Origin: Pseudosulfitobacter pseudonitzschiae
GTDB lineage: Bacteria > Pseudomonadota > Alphaproteobacteria > Rhodobacterales > Rhodobacteraceae
Assembly (NCBI RefSeq): GCF_002222635.1
Contig: NZ_CP022415.1
Coordinates: forward strand, 3,508,446 to 3,572,445
Direction: 5' to 3'
Length of the DNA stretch: 64,000 nt
In this document: in pieces, positions 53,048 to 61,846 of the stretch
How the letters are laid out: every line of letters starts with the position of its first letter
Numbering within the stretch: the first letter of the stretch is position 1
Program-made: the position numbers and the translations under genes
The notes under the pieces: generated by a model
The model's database searches: none
Told to the model about the DNA's origin: nothing
The model's input: the letters and a program-made list of their open reading frames with translations, nothing else

Positions 53048-53973
53048 ATTTTCTTGCCCGCCACAGGATCATCCTGCCTGTGGTGTCGCTGGCCATTCTG
53101 CTGGCCGCGACCTTTTACATGCAGCCCCGTACCATGAGTTATTTCGGTTTGAACCTGTTGTTCAATCTGGCAGTGCCGATCGCGCTGGCGACGGTTGCGC
53201 AGATGATGATTATCATGGTCAACGACATCGACCTTTCGCTTGGGGCGTTTGTCAGTCTGACGGCCTGCGTGACGGCAACCTTTCTCAATGATACGCCGAT
53301 GCTGGGCCTTCTGATCCTGCTGGCGCTTGTCTTGTCCTATGCCGCACTGGGTGCGGTGATCCATGCACTGGACCTGCCCGCGATTGTGGTGACGCTGGGC
53401 ATGTCCTTTGTCTGGGGCGGGCTGGCGCTGTTTATCCTGCCATCACCGGGGGGCGAAAGTCCGGGCTGGTTGCGGGCGTTGATGACGGTCAAGCCGCCGT
53501 TTGCACCGATGGCGGTGGTTGCTGCGGTCATCATTTCCATTGTCACCCATCTGTTTATTGTCCGTTCGGGTATCGGAACGGTGTTGCGCGGTGTCGGTGG
53601 CAATGCGCGGTCGGTCGCACGTGCGGGGTGGTCGGTGATCTGGCTCAAGGCGCTGGCTTATGGTCTGGCGGGTCTGTTCGGCGTGCTGGCAGGCATGGCG
53701 CTGGTGGGGCTGGCAACATCCGCCGATGCCAACATAGCCTTGCGCTATACGCTGTTGTCCATCGCAGGCGTGATACTGGGCGGGGGCGAATTTACCGGCG
53801 GCAAGGTAAGTCCCACGGGGGCTGTGATCGGGGCGTTGACCCTGACTTTGGCGGCGTCGTTCCTGTCGTTCATGCGGCTGTCGCCGGACTGGCAGATCGG
53901 CGCGCAGGGCGCGATCCTGATCCTTGTTCTGACGGCCCGCCTGATCTTCAGCCGTAAGGGTGCCGTGACATGA
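53044..53973 (+). CDS. Sugar ABC transporter permease (CUT2) 1
   Basis: The 309-residue RbsC-type permease has about eight to ten hydrophobic segments and the motif MIIMVNDIDLSLGAFVSLTACVTA, the conserved IDLS region of CUT2 permeases, and GGGEFTGGKVSPTGAVIGAL. It overlaps the ATPase gene and the next permease by 4 bases each. Confidence 0.9.
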   Translation: MNFLARHRIILPVVSLAILLAATFYMQPRTMSYFGLNLLFNLAVPIALATVAQMMIIMVNDIDLSLGAFVSLTACVTATFLNDTPMLGLLILLALVLSYAALGAVIHALDLPAIVVTLGMSFVWGGLALFILPSPGGESPGWLRALMTVKPPFAPMAVVAAVIISIVTHLFIVRSGIGTVLRGVGGNARSVARAGWSVIWLKALAYGLAGLFGVLAGMALVGLATSADANIALRYTLLSIAGVILGGGEFTGGKVSPTGAVIGALTLTLAASFLSFMRLSPDWQIGAQGAILILVLTARLIFSRKGAVT

Positions 53974-54914
53974 ACCCGATGAATGTGCTGGCAAAACCGT
54001 GGATCTGGTCGTGGCTGGCTGCTGCTGCGGCCTTTGGTCTGACCCTTGGGTTGACGCAGGGGCGCGGCGCCGGAGAGTTGGCCTATGCCGCGCTGTCTTT
54101 CGGGGCCTTTGCAGCCATCGTGGGACTGGGGCAGATGCTGGTGATAACGCTGGGGCCGGGCAATGTGGATCTGTCAATACCGGCTACTATGACGCTGGCG
54201 GCCACACTGGCGCTCAAGGCGATGAGTTCGGACCAAGGCACGGCGCTTCTGGGTCTGGCCATTGCGCTTGGCGTGGGGGCGGGGGCAGGGCTGGCCAATT
54301 ACGCCCTGATTTTTTTGCTGCGCCTGCCGCCGATCATCGCAACGCTTGCCGCTTCGCTGGTGTATCAGTCGGTTGCCATCTGGTCGAACCGTGGTCTTAG
54401 GATCAAACCGCCCGCCGGACTGGCCGAATTCGCCACGGGGCGGTTTTTGGGTCTTCCGAATGTGGCGTGGGTCGGACTGGCGCTTGGTATTATCGCCTGG
54501 GTGATACTGGAGCGGACGGTTTGGGGCCGGATGCTGCTGGCCACGGGGCAGAACCTGCGTGTTGCCCGTCTCGCCGGGGTGCCGGTCGAGCTGATCCGCG
54601 CCACCACCTATGTTGCGGTAGCGGTTTTTGCGGCGCTTGCGGGGTATCTTCTGGCCAGTTTTTCGGGGGGTGCTGCGCTGAATATGGGGGCCGAGTATCT
54701 GCTGATGTCTATCGCCGTTGTCGTCATCGGTGGCAGTTCGATCGCAGGCGGCAATTCCAACGTTCCGGGCGTCTGGGGGGCGGCGTTGTTCATGTTTCTC
54801 GTGGTTTCGATGTTGAACAGCTATGGCGCAGGGGCGGGCGTGCGCAACGTGCTGACGGGCACCATCATCATCGCGATCGTCATTGCCGCCAGCACAAGGA
54901 GGGCCCGTGCATGA
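53970..54914 (+). CDS. Sugar ABC transporter permease (CUT2) 2
   Basis: The 314-residue RbsC-type permease has the conserved LGPGNVDLSIPATMTLAATLAL and VVVIGGSSIAGGNSNVPGVWGAALFMFLVVSMLNSYG. Two different permeases imply a heterodimeric channel. It overlaps the lactonase gene by 4 bases. Confidence 0.9.
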   Translation: MNPMNVLAKPWIWSWLAAAAAFGLTLGLTQGRGAGELAYAALSFGAFAAIVGLGQMLVITLGPGNVDLSIPATMTLAATLALKAMSSDQGTALLGLAIALGVGAGAGLANYALIFLLRLPPIIATLAASLVYQSVAIWSNRGLRIKPPAGLAEFATGRFLGLPNVAWVGLALGIIAWVILERTVWGRMLLATGQNLRVARLAGVPVELIRATTYVAVAVFAALAGYLLASFSGGAALNMGAEYLLMSIAVVVIGGSSIAGGNSNVPGVWGAALFMFLVVSMLNSYGAGAGVRNVLTGTIIIAIVIAASTRRARA

Positions 54915-55837
54915 CGTCCATGCCGCCGCATCTGGAAATCCACGACGACCGTTTTGCCGGTCTGGTTCATCCTGTCTCGACGCTGGATGTGATTGCCGAG
55001 GGTTTTACATGGACCGAAGGGCCGGTCTGGTTTGGAGACCACGATTGTTTGCTGTTTTCGGACATTCCCAGTCAACGCATCATGCGCTGGTCCGAGGCCA
55101 CAGGGGTGTCGGTCTATCGCAGCGGATCGGGTTTTAACAACGGCAACACAAGGGACGGCCAAGGACGGCTTGTCGGTTGCCGCCACGGAGCGCGGGATGT
55201 GGTGCGGACTGAAGTCGACGGATCGCTGACCGTTCTGGCAGACCGCTATCAGGGTAAGCGGCTGAATTCGCCCAACGATGTTGTCGTCAGTTCCGACGGG
55301 GCAGTCTGGTTCACTGATCCGACATATGGCATCATTTCAAATTTCGAGGGCCATCGCCGCGATCCCGAACAACCCGCCCGAAATGTCTTTCGTCTCTCCG
55401 CCGATGGCGACCTCAGCGCGGTCATGACCGATTTCGTCCAGCCCAACGGCCTATGTTTTTCACCTGACGAAAAGACGCTCTACATTGCTGAAAGCGGATC
55501 GAGCCACGACGCTTCCGTTCCGTCCGTGATCCGCCGGTTCGCAGTCGAGGGTGACAGCCTGCGCGACGCTGGTGTGTTCGTTGAGATCGACCAAGGTCTG
55601 CCCGACGGAATGCGCTGTGACGTTATGGGAAACCTTTGGTCTTCGGCGGCGGACGGGGTGCATTGCTTTGATCCGGAAGGCGTGCTTCTGGGCAAAATCC
55701 TGGTGCCGCAAGTCGTGTCGAACCTGTGCTTTGGCGGACGCGATGGCCACAGGATGTTCATCACGGCAACCAGTTGTGTCTATCGGGTTTTCGTCGATGT
55801 AGGCGGGGCAGAGCCCTGGACGCGGGGACGTGTATAA
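54911..55837 (+). CDS. SMP-30/gluconolactonase family protein
   Basis: The 308-residue beta-propeller protein has the SMP-30 pattern: AEGFTWTEGPVWFGDHDCLLFSDIPSQRIMRW (metal-binding Glu in TEGPVW), RLNSPNDVVVSSDGAVWFTDPTYGI (Asn-Asp metal ligands), and PNGLCFSPDEKTLYIAES. Such enzymes hydrolyse aldonolactones. It has no signal peptide, so it should act in the cytosol on a lactone made from the imported sugar. No sugar dehydrogenase is encoded in this operon. Confidence 0.88.
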   Translation: MTSMPPHLEIHDDRFAGLVHPVSTLDVIAEGFTWTEGPVWFGDHDCLLFSDIPSQRIMRWSEATGVSVYRSGSGFNNGNTRDGQGRLVGCRHGARDVVRTEVDGSLTVLADRYQGKRLNSPNDVVVSSDGAVWFTDPTYGIISNFEGHRRDPEQPARNVFRLSADGDLSAVMTDFVQPNGLCFSPDEKTLYIAESGSSHDASVPSVIRRFAVEGDSLRDAGVFVEIDQGLPDGMRCDVMGNLWSSAADGVHCFDPEGVLLGKILVPQVVSNLCFGGRDGHRMFITATSCVYRVFVDVGGAEPWTRGRV

Positions 55838-56061
55838 TCACAACGGGGCCGAGCCGCACCATTCGTCTATGCGGTTTTGATTTTAATTCATCGATCCACA
55901 TCGTGAAACTGGAAACAGAAACCCCAAGGGGAACTTATTTCACGATTGCATAGTTTCATAAAACAACTGGGTTTCGCGTTTTCGATCTGGCGCTCTCAGG
56001 TTGTCATTTCAGTCGCGGCCCTGCAGCCAGCACTATTTGAACCCGAAAAGGATAATTGAGT

Positions 56062-56556
56062 GTGCAAGAAATCTGGTCGACCATTAGCCAAGAATTTTCT
56101 GACATTCCTGATTTGTCCACCATTACCAGCATCACGCTTCGTCTTGTGCTCGCAGCTGTTCTGGGCGGTATGCTTGGCTATGAACGTGAGCTGAAGGCGC
56201 GCAGCGCTGGCATGCGGACTCATATGCTGGTGGCCGTCGGTGCCGCGCTCTTTGTGATTGGGCCACTGCAAAGCGGCATGCCGATGGCAGATATGTCGCG
56301 GGTCTTACAGGGGATCGTTCAGGGCATTGGTTTTCTGGGAGCTGGCGCCATTCTTGTGCGCGCGCGTCAGGGGAAAATCCAAGGCTTGACCACAGCCGCA
56401 AACATCTGGGTGACGGCGGCGATTGGTATAGTCGTGGGCCTGGGTTTGGAGGCGACTGCAGTGCTGTCGGTGGTGGTCGTCCTGACTATCCTGGCAGCGG
56501 TCCCCTACGTTTTGCCGCGTTCTCATAAGGACTACGGTGATGAGGAAGGCCCGTAG
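56062..56556 (+). CDS. MgtC/SapB-family membrane protein
   Basis: The 164-residue protein has four or five hydrophobic segments and the MgtC core: LRLVLAAVLGGMLGYERELKARSAGMRTHMLVAVGAALFVIG and IGFLGAGAILVRARQGKIQGLTTAANIWVTAAIGIVVG. It lacks the long C-terminal domain of Salmonella MgtC. Family roles involve magnesium limitation and ATP synthase control in pathogens; the role here is open. GTG at 56062 is preferred over TTG at 56056 because AAAAGGA is then 9 bases away. Confidence 0.85.
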   Translation: MQEIWSTISQEFSDIPDLSTITSITLRLVLAAVLGGMLGYERELKARSAGMRTHMLVAVGAALFVIGPLQSGMPMADMSRVLQGIVQGIGFLGAGAILVRARQGKIQGLTTAANIWVTAAIGIVVGLGLEATAVLSVVVVLTILAAVPYVLPRSHKDYGDEEGP

Positions 56557-56916
56557 CTCAGCCGTCCACATAGACACAGTTGCTAGAGCCTTTGGGCAAT
56601 CAGGTTAGATCATCGAAATCGGTGTACCAAGCGCTTTGCCCAACTGCGCGTGCGAAACTTGCGATCGCTGTATCGCAGCTCTGACGGTGCGTGATTGTTG
56701 CGCTCCCATGCTGCTCGTTTCCAGCGAGGGCACCAGAACAATCCACTCAGTCAGAGCGCGTAAGGCCTCCCCTCGCATGAAGCCGTGACAGGACTTATTG
56801 CGTGTCCGTAATGGTGTTCACAGCTCGGTATGGCGGAACCGGATTTGGAAGCGGGGCGTTCAGACTAAACAGAGGGCCCGTTTCGGGCTGGACCTTTTTG
56901 TTGCAGGAGCCTTGCT
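56557..56916. other. Intergenic region before the PQQ dehydrogenase
   Basis: It holds an IS481-like scrap (56640-56709, minus strand) and, at about 56873-56900, a short G/C hairpin (GGCCCG-TTT-CGGGCT) followed by a T run just upstream of the PQQ dehydrogenase start. No intact gene was seen. Confidence 0.45.
56640..56709 (-). mobile_element. IS481-like transposase N-terminal scrap
   Basis: On the minus strand the frame MGAQQSRTVRAAIQRSQVSHAQLGKALG parallels the IS481 transposase N-terminus (HAVRAAIQ...), and the DNA ATGGGAGCGC...CGTCAGAGCTGC... aligns with the start of the copy at 23017. Only about 70 bases remain and no ends were recognised. Confidence 0.5.
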
Positions 56917-59364
56917 ATGTCTGATGCCCCCAAACCGAAATCTGGTTCAGGATATGCTTGGTATGCTTCGATTATGGGCATTGTTGTCCTTGCGATTGGT
57001 CTGGTTCTGGGGGGTGGGGGTATTTGGCTGATTTCACTGGGCGGCTCATGGTATTACGCAATTACCGGATTGCTGATGCTCGTCTCGGGCGGGCTGCTGT
57101 TCAAACGTCGGCGCAGCGGCGCATATTTGTATGTCGCTATCTGGCTGGGAACGTTGGTTTGGGCGATTTGGGAAGTGACGTTGGACGGATGGGAGCCGGT
57201 ATCAGATTGGTGGGCGTTGGAGCCTCGACTCTTCGCGCCTACGGTAATGCTGATACTGGTTCTGATTGCCTTGCCCGGATTGCGCCACCAGATGGGCCGC
57301 GTGTCTGCGATCGTCGGCGCGACTGCGTTGGGGGTATCTTTGGGCATGGGCGGTGCCGTTCCGCTGCATGCGCAGCAAGATATGTCACCGAGTGCAGCAG
57401 ACCTGCAAAGTGCGCCAGCGCAAACTACGGATTTAGAGGATGAGACAACACGGCTTGCGCCATCTACACCATTGAAGGCTAGCAAGGATTGGCCCGTATA
57501 CGGCGGGACAATTCAGGGGGAGCGACACTCACCGTTGGCGCAGATCACCACCGATAACGTCGCAAATCTGGAACAGGTTTGGGCAATTCACACCGGAGAT
57601 ATGCCCACCGAGGCTGCAGGTGGAAAATACTCTCCTGAAAACACACCGTTAAAGGTTGGCGATACGCTGTTCGTCTGCACGCCGATGAATCAGGTTTTGG
57701 CACTGGATGCATCCACCGGGCGGGAGGAATGGCGCCACGATCCGGGCGTGTCCGAGGACGCGATCCCTTACGGTGCGACCTGTCGCGGGTTGGCATATCA
57801 TGTGCAATCCAATGTGGATCCTGACGCGCTGTGCGCGGCGCGCATTCTGGTCGGAACGCTTGATGCACGTTTGATTGCGGTGGATGCGTCCACCGGTCAG
57901 CTGTGCTCCGAATTTGGCAATAGAGGTATGGTCGATCTGAACAATGGTCTGGGTGAGACAGTCCCCGGCTGGTACGCCGTGACAGCGCCGCCAACGATTG
58001 TGCGCGGGGTGGCCGTTATTGGTGCGCAGGTCAGTGACAACGAAGCCAACGATGCGCCGTCGGGCGTTGTGCGCGGCTATGATGTGGTTACGGGCGAGAT
58101 GCTTTGGGCCTGGGATCTGGGACAAGGCGGCGTGGTCGGTGAACCCGCCGAAGGCGAGACCTATACCCGTGGCACGCCAAATATGTGGACGATGGCGTCC
58201 GGAGACCAGGAGCTTGGCTATGTCTATTTACCGCTGGGCAACTCTTCGAGTGACTATTACGGCAGTGACCGCAGTGCAGCAGAGAACGAATTTGCAACCT
58301 CATTGGTGGCGCTTGATGCCACTACGGGCGAAGAGGTCTGGCATTTCCAGACGGTACACAATGACGTTTGGGACTACGATCTTGGCAGTCAGGTGACGCT
58401 GGTGAATTTCCCCGTCGAAGGGGGCGATGTTCCTGCATTGATCCTGCCATCGAAACAGGGGCAGATTTATGTGCTGAACCGTGAAACCGGCGAAAGCCTG
58501 TTCCCGGTCGAAGAGCGTGAAGCGCCCAAGCTTGGAAGTGTCGAGCCGGATTATATTTCGGATACGCAGCCCTATTCCGGGTATGCGGACCTGAACCAGC
58601 CACCGCTGACCGAAATGGATATGTGGGGGATGAGCCCGATTGACCAGCTGTGGTGCCGTATCCAGTTCCACCGCGCCAATTATGCAGGGCAGTTCACACC
58701 GCCATCGGTGGACAAGCCGTTCATTCAATATCCCGGCTATAACGGTGGGTCGGATTGGGGCAGCGTGTCGGTTGATCCCGAACGCGGAATCCTGATCGCC
58801 AATTACAATGATATGCCGAACTATAACAAATTGATCCCCCGCGACGTTGCGGATGCACGCGGAGTCGAGCCTTTTAGCGATGAAGGCGGTGAGGCCGGCC
58901 CGATGGCCGGTGTGCCCTATGCGATTGAGGTGAACGCCGGTTGGCGCGTGCCATTCACCGGCTTGTTGTGTTCCGAGCCGCCCTATGGCTGGATTAGAGG
59001 TATTGATCTGGTCACTGGCGAAACCATTTGGGACCAGCCGTTCGGTTCTGCCGAGAACAACGGGCCGTTTGGCATTCCTTCGATGCTGCCCCTGAAGATC
59101 GGGACGCCGAACAATGGCGGGCCGATCACAACTGCAGGTGGGCTGACATTTGTGGCGGCGACCACCGACAACAAATTGCGGGCCTTTGCGACTGAAACAG
59201 GTGAAGAGCTTTGGCAAGTGGATTTGCCCGCCGGTGGTCAGACGACCCCGATGACCTATGAGGTAAACGGGCGCCAGTATGTCGTGATCTATCCCGGTGG
59301 GCACCATTTCATGGAAACCAAAGTGGGCGATCAGGTCATCGCCTATGCCCTTCCGAAAGAATAA
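56917..59364 (+). CDS. gcd: Membrane-bound PQQ-dependent dehydrogenase (glucose/quinate family)
   Basis: The 815-residue protein has an N-terminal membrane anchor of about five helices (residues 20-145) and a large periplasmic eight-bladed propeller domain with WPVYGGTIQGERHSPLAQITTDNVANLEQVW, PENTPLKVGDTLFVCTP, HNDVWDYDLGSQVTL and PITTAGGLTFVAATTDNKLRAF. This is the architecture of Gcd, which oxidises aldoses (glucose) in the periplasm and reduces ubiquinone; quinate/shikimate dehydrogenases share it. PQQ synthesis genes are not in the window. Confidence 0.9.
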   Translation: MSDAPKPKSGSGYAWYASIMGIVVLAIGLVLGGGGIWLISLGGSWYYAITGLLMLVSGGLLFKRRRSGAYLYVAIWLGTLVWAIWEVTLDGWEPVSDWWALEPRLFAPTVMLILVLIALPGLRHQMGRVSAIVGATALGVSLGMGGAVPLHAQQDMSPSAADLQSAPAQTTDLEDETTRLAPSTPLKASKDWPVYGGTIQGERHSPLAQITTDNVANLEQVWAIHTGDMPTEAAGGKYSPENTPLKVGDTLFVCTPMNQVLALDASTGREEWRHDPGVSEDAIPYGATCRGLAYHVQSNVDPDALCAARILVGTLDARLIAVDASTGQLCSEFGNRGMVDLNNGLGETVPGWYAVTAPPTIVRGVAVIGAQVSDNEANDAPSGVVRGYDVVTGEMLWAWDLGQGGVVGEPAEGETYTRGTPNMWTMASGDQELGYVYLPLGNSSSDYYGSDRSAAENEFATSLVALDATTGEEVWHFQTVHNDVWDYDLGSQVTLVNFPVEGGDVPALILPSKQGQIYVLNRETGESLFPVEEREAPKLGSVEPDYISDTQPYSGYADLNQPPLTEMDMWGMSPIDQLWCRIQFHRANYAGQFTPPSVDKPFIQYPGYNGGSDWGSVSVDPERGILIANYNDMPNYNKLIPRDVADARGVEPFSDEGGEAGPMAGVPYAIEVNAGWRVPFTGLLCSEPPYGWIRGIDLVTGETIWDQPFGSAENNGPFGIPSMLPLKIGTPNNGGPITTAGGLTFVAATTDNKLRAFATETGEELWQVDLPAGGQTTPMTYEVNGRQYVVIYPGGHHFMETKVGDQVIAYALPKE

Positions 59365-59433
59365 TACTTGCTTCCCGCCGCCGTTGGGCGGCGTGTTGAA
59401 CACTGGTACAGTCTTAGTGGAGGAGGGTCCGGG

Positions 59434-60831
59434 ATGTCGGACACGCGGTCATCGGATGCGGCTGGGAGCGAAACCAAACTAAAGCGCGTGATGGGGCCGG
59501 GGCTTTTGCTGTTGTTCATCGTAGGCGATGTGCTGGGCACAGGGATTTATGCGCTAACGGGCAAGGTGGCCGGAGAAGTTGGCGGCATTGTTTGGGTTCC
59601 CTTCCTTGTGGCCTTTGTTTTGGCGACGGTGACAGCATGCAGCTATCTTGAGCTAGTGACAAAGTACCCTCGCGCGGCGGGCGCTGCCCTTTATACGCAC
59701 AAAGCGTTTGGCGTGCATTTCATTACCTTTCTGGTGGCGTTTGCGGTGATGTCGTCGGGTATCACATCGGCCTCGACCGCGGCGCGTGCCTTTGCCGAAA
59801 ACTTCGCGCAGACAGTCGGACTTGCGGACGGGGCGTTTGGCGTGACAGCGATCAGTCTGGTGTTCATGGCGCTTGTCGGGGCCATTAACGTGCGCGGTGT
59901 AGGCGAAAGCGTAAAGATGAACGTGGTGCTTACTTGTGTCGAATTGACTGGCCTGTTGATTATCATCCTGATTGGGGCATGGGCGCTGGCAGGCGGGCAG
60001 GGGGATTTTGGACGCGCCTTTGATTTTGGCAGCATCGAAGGTGACAGGGGTGTGTTCTGGCCAGTGATTGCGGCCACGACGCTGGCCTTTTTCGCGATGG
60101 TGGGGTTCGAGGATTCGGTCAACATGGCTGAAGAGTCCAAAGACCCGTCGCGGATCTTTCCCAAGGTTTTGCTGTTGGGGCTGCTGATTACGGGCGTGAT
60201 TTATTTGCTGGTGTCGGTGACCGCGATTGCATTGGTGGACGCCGAAGAACTGAGCAAAGGCGCGACCCCCTTGCTGAAGGTGGTCGAGGTGGGCGCACCG
60301 TGGTTTCCGTTGGGAATATTCGGGGTGATCACCATGTGCGCGGTGGCCAATTCGGCGCTGATCAACATGCTGATGGCGTCACGGTTGCTATACGGCATGG
60401 CCAAGGAAAAAGTGCTTCCGGTGGTGTTGGGCCATGTGCTGCCAAAGCGTCATACGCCGTGGATTGCGATCCTTTTTACCACAGCGCTGGCTGCCGGACT
60501 GATCACATTTGTTGGTGCGGTACCAGAACTGGGGGGCACCACAGCGCTACTGTTGCTGGCGGTTTTTGCGGTGGTGAATGTCGCGGTCCTGATGCTGCGC
60601 AACGACAAGGTTGATCATGACTATTTTACTGCGCCGTTTGGTCTGCCCTATCTCGGGGCTGCGAGTTGTGCGTTCTTTGTTGGGCCTTGGACGGGTCGGG
60701 ATCCAGCGCAGTATATAATTGCGGGCATTCTGCTAGGGATCGGCGTGGTCCTTTGGGGCGTCACCGTTCTTTACATGAATTCCAAGGGGCAAAAGCCCGG
60801 AGGCGATGATATGAGTAAGTTGGCGCAATGA
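59434..60831 (+). CDS. APC-superfamily amino-acid permease
   Basis: The 465-residue protein has about 12 membrane helices and APC motifs near the start: LLLLFIVGDVLGTGIYALTGKVAGEVGG, then SYLELVTKYPRAAGAALYTHKAFG and FFAMVGFEDSVNMAEESKDPSRIFPK. GGAGGAGGG lies before the ATG at 59434, which I prefer over the upstream in-frame ATG at 59368. The substrate is unknown. It abuts the oxidase operon with one base between stop and next start. Confidence 0.88.
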   Translation: MSDTRSSDAAGSETKLKRVMGPGLLLLFIVGDVLGTGIYALTGKVAGEVGGIVWVPFLVAFVLATVTACSYLELVTKYPRAAGAALYTHKAFGVHFITFLVAFAVMSSGITSASTAARAFAENFAQTVGLADGAFGVTAISLVFMALVGAINVRGVGESVKMNVVLTCVELTGLLIIILIGAWALAGGQGDFGRAFDFGSIEGDRGVFWPVIAATTLAFFAMVGFEDSVNMAEESKDPSRIFPKVLLLGLLITGVIYLLVSVTAIALVDAEELSKGATPLLKVVEVGAPWFPLGIFGVITMCAVANSALINMLMASRLLYGMAKEKVLPVVLGHVLPKRHTPWIAILFTTALAAGLITFVGAVPELGGTTALLLLAVFAVVNVAVLMLRNDKVDHDYFTAPFGLPYLGAASCAFFVGPWTGRDPAQYIIAGILLGIGVVLWGVTVLYMNSKGQKPGGDDMSKLAQ

Positions 60832-60832
60832 T

Positions 60833-61846
60833 GTGGGGCCGGTCTTGACCTGTCGTACGGGGCCTGTCGCGGTACGCACGCTGGCTGTTTTGACCGGCGT
60901 CCTGTTGCTGTCTGCCTGTAACGAGGGGCGGCAATCCGTGCTGAACCCGTCAGGGCGCGACGCGCAACTGCTGTTCGATCTCGCAAAGATAATGTTTGTC
61001 GGTGCCTTGTTGCTGTGGCTGCTGGTGGGGGCGTTGTTTGTCTATGTGACACGGGTGAACCCGTACGAGATGTCGCGCCGTTTGGCAGAGGGGCTGATTG
61101 TGGGCGGCGGCGTGTTGTTCCCCGTCGTTTTGCTGGGCGGGTTACTGGTGTACAGCTTGCCGCTGATGCAGGCCCCGCGCGATGCCGATTCCGGGATGCG
61201 GGTACATATCACAGCCGAGCAATGGTGGTGGCGGGTGGACTATGAATTGCCTGATGGCAGCCGCGTCACCTCTGCCAACGAATTGCGCCTGCCCGTGGGC
61301 AGACGCACCGGGCTGGTTCTGAACGCGCACAAAGTGATCCATGCGTTCTGGGTGCCAGCCCTTGGCGGCAAGGCTGATATGATACCGGGCCGCGAGACGT
61401 ATCTGTCGCTGTTGCCCGAAGCGGTGGGCACCTATCGCGGGCAATGTGCGGAATTTTGCGGGGCATCCCACGCTTTGATGGCCTTCGAAACCGTGGCCAT
61501 GCAGCCGGACGCATTCAACGCATGGCTGACCGCCGAAGCGCAGGATGCCGCCTTGCCGCAGGGGGAACAGGCCACGCGGGGTGCGCAGGTCTTTGCCCGC
61601 GAAGGTTGTGGTAGTTGCCACACGGTGCGCGGCACGCCGGCTGTGGGCCGGGTCGGACCGGATTTGACCCATGTTGGCAGTCGAAAATCGCTGGGGGCAG
61701 GTATCCTTGGCGTCGAGGCTCCGGATTTTGCCAATTGGATTGCCCATACCGAGACACTCAAACCCGAGGTTGCCATGCCCAGCTATGACCACCTGTCGCG
61801 CGATGATTTGCAAGCACTTGCTGCCTACCTTGGGGGTTTGAGATGA
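60833..61846 (+). CDS. Cytochrome c oxidase subunit II with fused cytochrome c domain (caa3 type)
   Basis: The 337-residue protein starts with GTG and has a lipoprotein signal (LLLSAC, lipid-modified C29), two membrane helices, the CuA site (H170, C215, E217, C219, H223, M226 in QCAEFCGASHALM) and a C-terminal cytochrome c domain with heme motif C269-x-x-C272-H273 (GCGSCHT) and a distal methionine region (VAMPSY). It accepts electrons from cytochrome c and passes them to subunit I. It overlaps the subunit I gene by 4 bases. Confidence 0.93.
   Translation: MGPVLTCRTGPVAVRTLAVLTGVLLLSACNEGRQSVLNPSGRDAQLLFDLAKIMFVGALLLWLLVGALFVYVTRVNPYEMSRRLAEGLIVGGGVLFPVVLLGGLLVYSLPLMQAPRDADSGMRVHITAEQWWWRVDYELPDGSRVTSANELRLPVGRRTGLVLNAHKVIHAFWVPALGGKADMIPGRETYLSLLPEAVGTYRGQCAEFCGASHALMAFETVAMQPDAFNAWLTAEAQDAALPQGEQATRGAQVFAREGCGSCHTVRGTPAVGRVGPDLTHVGSRKSLGAGILGVEAPDFANWIAHTETLKPEVAMPSYDHLSRDDLQALAAYLGGLR

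Noticed and set aside
54467..54910. Upstream in-frame extension of the SMP-30 lactonase gene within the permease gene
   Set aside because: The extension is out-of-frame reading of the permease; the lactonase family N-terminus begins at the ATG at 54911.
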